Shown here: positions 57,101-64,000 of the stretch, in pieces
Layout of the letters: each line of letters opens with the position of its first letter
Numbering within the stretch: position 1 is the stretch's first letter
NCBI RefSeq assembly: GCF_002999335.1
Contig: NW_020312579.1
Coordinates: 62,001-126,000 of the forward strand
Direction of reading: 5' to 3'
DNA length: 64,000 nucleotides
From: Cyclospora cayetanensis
Lineage: Eukaryota > Apicomplexa > Conoidasida > Eucoccidiorida > Eimeriidae
Position numbers and translations under genes: made by a program
The notes under the pieces: generated by a model
What the model saw: the letters and a program-made list of their open reading frames with translations, nothing else
What the model was told of the DNA's origin: nothing
Databases searched by the model: none

Positions 57101-60100
57101 TACGCGACATTAAGCGAGATGCCCTCATGATCCAGCTTAGCGGCAGTGATCTGTGGATGGAACTTCCAGCCGGAACAGTACTGGCTCTCCCTCGTGATGA
57201 TCTGCCTCCCGGCATCCTCAGCCTGCATTCCTATCAACCTGCCTTCTCCAGTAGTGGCGTGTTTAAAGCCCCAGAACTGCGTAGGCATATCATTTCGCGT
57301 AAATTTGCGCTTTTCTGCTACTACTTCAATTAGTAGTTCCTCGCCGCTTGCGTAGAGCAAATACAAAATGCAAGTGGTGGCAGAGAGCTGCGTCACCTTC
57401 ATTGCAGCCCGCTGTCAGCTCACTCTCGAGTTCTACCCCTTAAGTCAAAGCGGCTTGGCCCTTCACTTGGGGACCACCAATGTTCCAAGCTGTTGAGCTT
57501 TGCCTGTGTGTAGACGCCACTGACAAGGGCAGTCCCATTGACCCGGCTGTCATATTTATCGCCGACGGCTCTGAAGAAGATACAGGATTTCTGTATCAGA
57601 CGGCAGAAGGAAAAAAAGTTTTTGTCGGACAGCTTCGCGATGGCACATTTGTTGGGAACTTAGGTATATCTTTTGTCGCCAAAAATGCTGCAAACGAGAA
57701 TGCATCCTTTGAGTACGGGGTTGCCCAACTTCAGCGAGGATCGTCTCTTGTGCTCAGTAAGGGCGGAAACACTGGAAAGCCTCGCCAGAAACGCTGTGCC
57801 TAGACAGCTGTAGCGCAGTCTACCATCTGTCAAGTTTCCGATTCACAAACAAATTCGAACTAGGGCTGATGAACTGGGATACCGGTACATAAGCAAGCAC
57901 GTTCTTATGTTATTTATTCCCTGAAAGCGATATTGTCTGTTGTGTTTCTATGCATATGCGTCATTCAGGCTCCGTTCCCGAAGCTCTTGTTTTGCAACGT
58001 AGGTCACCAGCATCAAGCACATTTATGGGCTAATTATTGGCTACACTGGAAATGCGTGATCAGTGTCTAAGATGTACACACGGGGGCTGTTGAACTCTCA
58101 GGCGACATTATAAAGTACAACGTTGTATTCTATGGAGGGCCAAGCATAGGTAAGCATCTCGATCCCGAGGCCAGGCTTGATTTATTTAGGCACTAGCAAT
58201 GCTTTGTGGTCACTGATATTAGACTCGAAGGGACCTCTGTCCAAGACAATTCCTAAAACCACATCGACAGCATTGAGTAACTTGATTTCAATTTCTTATG
58301 CAGGGATTTCAGCAGAATATGCTCTCAATATGCTGCACAGACTCCGCCACCATTTTGAATCTCAAGGTACAGCCAACACTCATCGTTGTGGTATAAAAGG
58401 CATACTACAGGGCCAGCGCCCCCTTCTGGAGAGCTTGTTTTATCAAGGGAAAGACTAAAGCCGCCCAGTGCCCTGTGAACTTGAAGTCAAGCCTTTATAG
58501 AGCATAACTGCGCGAAACGAGTGATTCCGGAGTCCGCATGACTGATCACGGGCCTCTTAGGTATGCAGATGCTCTAGGGTGCTGCGTCTATTGCAGGAGA
58601 AGAGCCAGCTGTTTATCATGCCTTACTCGAAGTTAAGAACAAAATATGTAGGCTCCGGCTCCCTTAGCAGCCATGACCGCACAATATTGAATTCGTGTCT
58701 CATTCATCTCGGTGAACTTCACAGTTTGCGCGTGGCAAGAGGAAAATGCCTATTGGTTTCTGGTGCGACGAGGCCATTTTTCAGCAAAAATAAACGCTTC
58801 CATTAAAGACCTAGCTACAAGTATGATGAATCGGTACAAGCCGTCAGGTGCGCCCACCATACTACCCCGCTTTCCTTCTACAGCGCTGTGCAATCTTTGC
58901 GCCCTGAATAACTTACAAAGCCCGCCGATTGGGCAACTGGATGTTCCTATTGGAGAGTTGCAGCATAAGCCGCTGAACAAAGGTAATTTTGTTTGGAGTT
59001 AGGTTTTGCGCTTCGTAACAGCAAAGCAGATGCTATTGTGGGTTCGTGGTTTTTATTTTGCAGGCGGAAAGCCAAAGAAAGTCATCGTAAACTTGACGTA
59101 TGCTGACCGTAGGTAGACTCCACTTTAAACTCACGGAGGATTAAGATGCAGCTAAGCTGAAATTCCTCGTCTTGGGTCTTTAAAAATAGTAATTGTGTGA
59201 AGGATGAAGCTAAGCTACCTACATTGGGAAACTGGGGAATTACTAATCACAGTGCCTGCCTGTTCGCTTTGGGCTGCAGAGAGTTTGCCGTTCTCTGTGG
59301 TGGTACGACTGCCGGTAAACATGCTCCACTCTACTACAAGTCATGGATTAATTCAGCAACTGCATATTGCCCTAAGTATCCTGCTGGAAGACGTGGTATC
59401 CCTCCCTCGTCCGTTAGCAAATCGTATTACATTCTATGGGACAGCGCTGCATACGCTACACAAGATCCTGGAGAGCGGCCACTGTGACAGATGCCCTGAG
59501 AACAACAGCTGCAGTTTTTGCCGGGCAGTAACGTTCCGGGACTTTGTGTACGTCGACATTCAAGGTGAGGCATTCTTGTGATCAGAGATAATGTAGAAAG
59601 GAACAACATGGCCGAATATCCTGCACTTGGCGGTGGTTACCGCTGATTTTCTTCTTGGTCATACGTTTGCACATAACAACCAGTTTTCTCAGACTCGTAT
59701 TAGGGATAAAGTTAAAAAACTGCTGTGGTTCCTAATGCCTTCAGGGCTAGGTATTAGCCCTGAGACAATGCCAGACTCCTTCTCCTGGGCTGAATTTAGG
59801 GGCCAAGAGTTCTTATTATTCGGTGAGTTTCTTATCCCCTCACGAAGTGTGTCACCTATAAAATAGCAAACAAGAGTATCATCAATAACGACCTTTCGTG
59901 AAAGCCTCCTCTCTAGGTTTCAACGGTAAAGATTTGATACTTGAGCAATGAAGGTCAAGATCGGAGAGGTTACCCACCTTCTGTATGCTCTTTCGTGTTT
60001 ATACCATCTCAGTGAACACCAACTCGGGCCCAGCTCTTCTTGGTGCCGAATTCGACTTCCACACTCAGATGTGTAAGCCTTAACACTATGACACATTCGT

Positions 60101-63100
60101 AGTGTACAGCGGCTCACCCTCTGTCCCCTTCCTCCATGTGGCTCTAAAGTATCTTCTGGTCTGTACACTCTGCATGCATACGTGGGCTACATGGTTAGCT
60201 AAACAAGTCAGTTATAGGGCTAACCAGCATGCTGGCTTTGCATTTTTATGGGTAATATACCAGTGTAGAGACACTCACCGGAAGTAGCCGTATTTCATAC
60301 ACTGCTGTAAGATGCGCCTTTGCAGTGACCAGCCATCCTTCCAGAAAGCATCTTCCCCAGCTCAAGGACTACGCTACCGTCTGCCTGAATGCACATATCA
60401 GCAGCATGGCACTAAAAAAAAGAAACGAGGAGTCGTTTTGTCCCAGACTAGCTAACCAGCTTAAATCTCTCCTCAAGGGCCTCTCCCGAAAAGATTTCGT
60501 GTCTCTGATGAACAGTGCCGAATTCAGAGATGCTATTATCGAGGGCTGTAAAAGTGAGTTTCTTAGCCGAGGATCATACAGAGTCGTAATACTCCATGGC
60601 CTCTCGACTGCACCCACTTGAGTAGTAGCATAGTGCCAGCTCGTGCCCTTCGGCGCCTGTGCTACCAAATGTATGCGTACTTTCTTTTCCCTTTCTCTTC
60701 AGTTCAAGTTGAAGACGCTGTAACCTCTTGTATGGAGGGCGATGGAGAACTTCTTGGTCTTCAGCGTCTTCCAGAATTCAGAGTAAATGGTCGAAGCGCG
60801 ATGTATGAGTACCTCCGGTCTCTCTTATTTCCTGGTACCTCAAATCTTGTGCCAAAAAGTGCTGCACCTTATATTTGAAATGCATCATATGAGAGCTGTG
60901 CGGCTAGCCCCACGACTCTTTCTAGAATTTGGAGATTCACCATTGCTGTGTGCGTCCGTGTTGCTGTTATCTCAGCCCTCTTGGGAAGTATTGGAGAAGA
61001 ACTCCAGAGGGCATCCTTTGAAGATAAAGAAGCTCTTCTCTCGGCTGTTCCCAGCCTGAAGACGTTTATTACTGACCGTATGGCAGGAATAACAACTGTT
61101 TAAGAGACATTTTTACCGAGCCTTCGAAAAAGTCCTATGTACATGCAAGCATAGTTTTGTGAGCCTCGGAAGGCGCGTGAGAAGCAATTTTTAAGCTTAG
61201 GCCCTGACTCTGTCTTCTCTTACTGTCTCAGTTGCGGTAGAATCCAGCCCACATAATTCTTGCCCTATCGTGGATCACCTATTTCGAGAGGAAGGCAAGG
61301 AAAAGGCTTTGACCATTCTTTCGGGAATTGATTCCGCGGTAGCAGCAAAGGGTATCAAACCGTCGAAAGGATCTGCATTCTACGTTGGTCTTTGGTCAAG
61401 TCCCCTACGTGGATTGCTGATACTTGAGAATATTCTAAGCGGCAAGGCAGCAGTACCTCCCGAAGATGCTCATTCGGACTCGACCAGTCCCGAGGCAACA
61501 GGCAAGCTTGAGTCCTTGCACTCTGACTGCGTCATGCACTACCATTCCGCTTGTGCTTTCCCGGTGCTAAACAAAATGTTTAGCTTTAAGCCGCTAATTT
61601 TTTGTCTTTCGAGTTCAGATAGGGACGCCAAGATCAAAATGAAAACGAAGGCGTATGCACGAAGACTTCGCGAACAGCAAGCACAGAAATATGCGGATAT
61701 TCAAGCTGCACTCTCATGGCCAGCTGAAAAGGAGCCAGACACAATAGAAGAGTGTCGGATGTTTGTCCAAGCTGCTCACCGTGAGACTTCAAGCGATTGG
61801 GTGGTGGTACCGTGTTGTTCTCAGGATGGTTCTTTGCTGGTGCTTTAACAGTCGTTCACCACATCTAATCAACTGTAGTGGTGCTCTCGCTTAGGGGCTC
61901 GACACTTCAATTGTACAAAGCTACTTCGTGTGAACTCGAGGTTACCGCTTGCCTTTGTGCAGGCTTTGTATTGGTGCCTGGAGAAATCAATAATTTATTT
62001 TATCCCCGCTCGGACACTGTGTCATCGGACATAAATCGAACCAGTAAGTTCTTCTGCACAAGTATACCAAGTCAAGTCGTAGCCACTGTAGAAGCGCGTG
62101 GGATGGGAAGACAGAACTATTTGCAGCGGCGGAAAAACATGTGTCCAGCGGTCTCTTGAGTGTGTACGCGCTTAGTGCCTGTGAGGCATGTAGCTGAAGA
62201 AGCTGGACCATTCATGAGAAGAATTATCTCCACCACTCCAAACACCTATCAGCAGGTCTGTAAGCGGCTCGGTTGGACCAGTATACGCTTGCCACAGAAC
62301 GCGGAGGAAGCACAAGCTTTTGCCGAAGCCTTGCGTGGTAGGTGTGATGTATGAAGAGACCGTTATATGTACAATAGCTTTGCAGCGGAGTGGCAATCGA
62401 AACTATGAACGACCTTTCTGCGGGTTCCATTTTGTATCAGAGGTGAGAGCACTCCAAGGACCTGTAAAGAAGTGGATATTGGCCCTCCAAAACCAGGTGC
62501 CTGACTCCATGACCTGGGGTGAGATCAGGACAATTATCGACCCGGCACATGGTGGGTAATATGCAAAGTTGTGAACCCTTTTAGACTGAACCACTGCCTC
62601 AGGCGTGGACGGAAGCAAGTGCTTTCGCCTTGCATAAGGCCGGCAGCTCACCAACTGCGTTGTGCTGAAAGCTGAGCTGCATGTGTCAGGCCCACATACC
62701 AAGGTTCCTTTTTTCTTGCCATCATCCGGTAAGTAACTTTGTCATTATCCTTGCAGCAGTAGCTGCTCTGCCTAGGAAAAGAAATAAACAAAGTGAAATG
62801 CGAATCGGCCGTTGCGCCACCTATAGGTTTGAAGCCAAATATGTTTTAAAACCTCCATTACTCTGCTGAGAAAGCCTAGCCAAATGCATAGCGCGCAGAA
62901 ATTTGGTGTAAATAGATGCTGTGTCGCTACTTTCAGGCAAATGCCAATGTGTTCGGTCGGCTGGCCGCAATCGCTGCTATATTGATGCTCTAAAATCAAT
63001 TGAAGACCTTATCTTTAGGTTGTCGCTTCTGTTGCCAGCAGCGCTTGCTAAATATGTCACCAAGGACACTAAAGAACTGAGTACAGACGCAGCTGCCCTC

Positions 63101-64000
63101 TGCGCGGCAACTGGTGTCTTCGCTAGCGCTTGGCAACAACAGCAGGTCGAGGCCGGATTCGCGCATGCCAACAGCCGCCTTGCCCACTCGATGCTCGTGG
63201 AAAGACTGAAGAAAGCGGGAGACTACAGTCTAACGGAAATAAATGAACACGGTCTTGAGAATACTGCTGAATACACTAAGCGGAAAAAGATGCTCAACAA
63301 TCGTTTCTCAAGTTCGTTATTCAGTCGTTCCGACAAAGTGTCACAGAAACTCTCGCTTTGAATGAACATTTGTTGCAAAATTGCCTTCAATAAGCCATAT
63401 CTCTCTGTTTCTGTGTTGGTGCGTTTAGGTGGAGCAATGCGAAAATGTCTCAAGCTCGGTAGGTACTGAGCTACGAAGCCAAAGTTTTAGAATTGGCCTG
63501 GTGGTAACAACTACTTTAAAGGAGCCTGCAGGTGTGGCTGGCTGCTGTGTTGCCTCAGTGAATGTTGGTGGAAGTGTCGCCCACACACCGGCTGGGGGAA
63601 GTGGAGCAAAAATGGCTGCACGATCTCTCTACGGTGGCATAGTCAACACTGTCGGCGTCAGCGCAGTTCAAGTAGACCATTTCATGCAGACGTTGACAGC
63701 ACTTGGAAGCAATGCAGCTCGGTCCTCGCATCGAACCCATCCTCTTTTAGGCCTTCTTGCAGCTCTTCGTATTACCCAGAGATTCAAAGACTGCTTTGAT
63801 GAGGCCAAGGACATCACCTTCCGGTCCTGGTACCTCATGCATCTAGAGGGTGACGCAATTATTGGCCGCCTGAATAGTCGCGAATTCGACGCACAGTTTG
63901 CATCACGTACTTACAAGTTTGCTGAACATGCCTCCAGCCAAGCATTCGGTAAAATAGACACTGCTCAGCGTGCCTTATGTTGCTTTCCAGTAACTTATAA
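54179..64000 (+). CDS. Very large secreted protein, at least 27 exons, all introns phase 1 (3' end beyond window)
   Basis: Not recognised. It starts MERTLPFLGSVVFVAAALFSMPVTA, a clear signal peptide. Exons: 54179-54263, 54634-54849, 55071-55244, 55373-55420, 55556-55633, 55891-56166, 56954-57280, 57514-57663, 58102-58149, 58304-58366, 58597-58647, 58725-58820, 58884-58982, 59064-59108, 59280-59564, 59745-59822, 60326-60553, 60703-60834, 60976-61077, 61232-61780 (possibly split), 61963-62043, 62194-62337, 62441-62551, 62757-62810, 62937 to about 63340, 63429-63458, 63532-63948. Each exon enters and leaves in phase 1, and about 1,450 codons lie in the window. The N-terminal part looks like extracellular beta-rich sequence with scattered Cys; from about 60.3 kb it is more helical. 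Cys pairs occur (CDRCPENNSCSFC, CNLC, KCQC). No homopolymer tracts. A secretory-organelle protein of the invasion machinery is possible; large rhoptry neck proteins such as RON2 or RON5 are candidates I cannot confirm. Exon 25's donor (GTTGCG, weak) and the end of exon 26 are the least certain. Confidence 0.75.

Overview
The window reads as nuclear DNA of a coccidian apicomplexan, most likely an Eimeria species. The pointers are: intron-rich genes with clean GT-AG splice sites; conserved proteins carrying long runs of Gln, Ala, Ser or Thr encoded by CAG/GCT-type triplets; scattered copies of the telomere-like heptamer TTTAGGG/CCCTAAA; repeat-rich stretches alternating with repeat-poor, gene-poor ones; and an enzyme of amylopectin/glycogen turnover. 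I cannot resolve the species. No bacterial features, rRNA or tRNA were seen.

Layout. 1-1172: no gene. 1173-11671 (-): an 18-exon bifunctional glycogen debranching enzyme (1777 codons) with an AMPK-type glycogen-binding module embedded between its two halves. 11672-20834: a repeat-poor segment without intact genes that holds decayed gypsy-like retrotransposon pieces. 20835-23794 (+): a 7-exon unknown gene. 23933-28903 (+): a 14-exon SERRATE/ARS2 homologue. 29639-34110 (-): an 8-exon eIF2B beta subunit. 35025-37298 (+): a single-exon mTERF-family protein with a signal-peptide-like start. 37756-39834 (-): a 5-exon otubain. 39835-42962: no convincing gene. 42963-44990 (-): a single-exon major facilitator transporter. 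44991-49276: no gene. 49277-52530 (+): a 6-exon unknown gene. 52531-54178: no gene. 54179 to the window end (+): a very large secreted-protein gene with at least 27 exons, every intron in phase 1, continuing past the edge.

The gene models were built by hand by joining exons at donor/acceptor pairs. For the debranching enzyme, ARS2, eIF2B beta and otubain the reading phase agrees at every junction and the joined protein follows the known family from end to end, so these models are strong. Two introns (one in the debranching enzyme, one in eIF2B beta) appear to use GC-AG borders. The neighbours do not form a pathway: they are unrelated housekeeping genes (carbohydrate store mobilisation, RNA metabolism, translation control, organelle gene expression, ubiquitin editing, transport) plus a parasite-type secreted protein.

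The most interesting items are the embedded glycogen-binding module, the uniformly phase-1 secreted gene, the two unknown genes, the putative organelle-targeted mTERF, a perfect 16-bp intronic hairpin, a 63-bp intronic minisatellite, and the retroelement graveyard with two diverged copies of the same unit.
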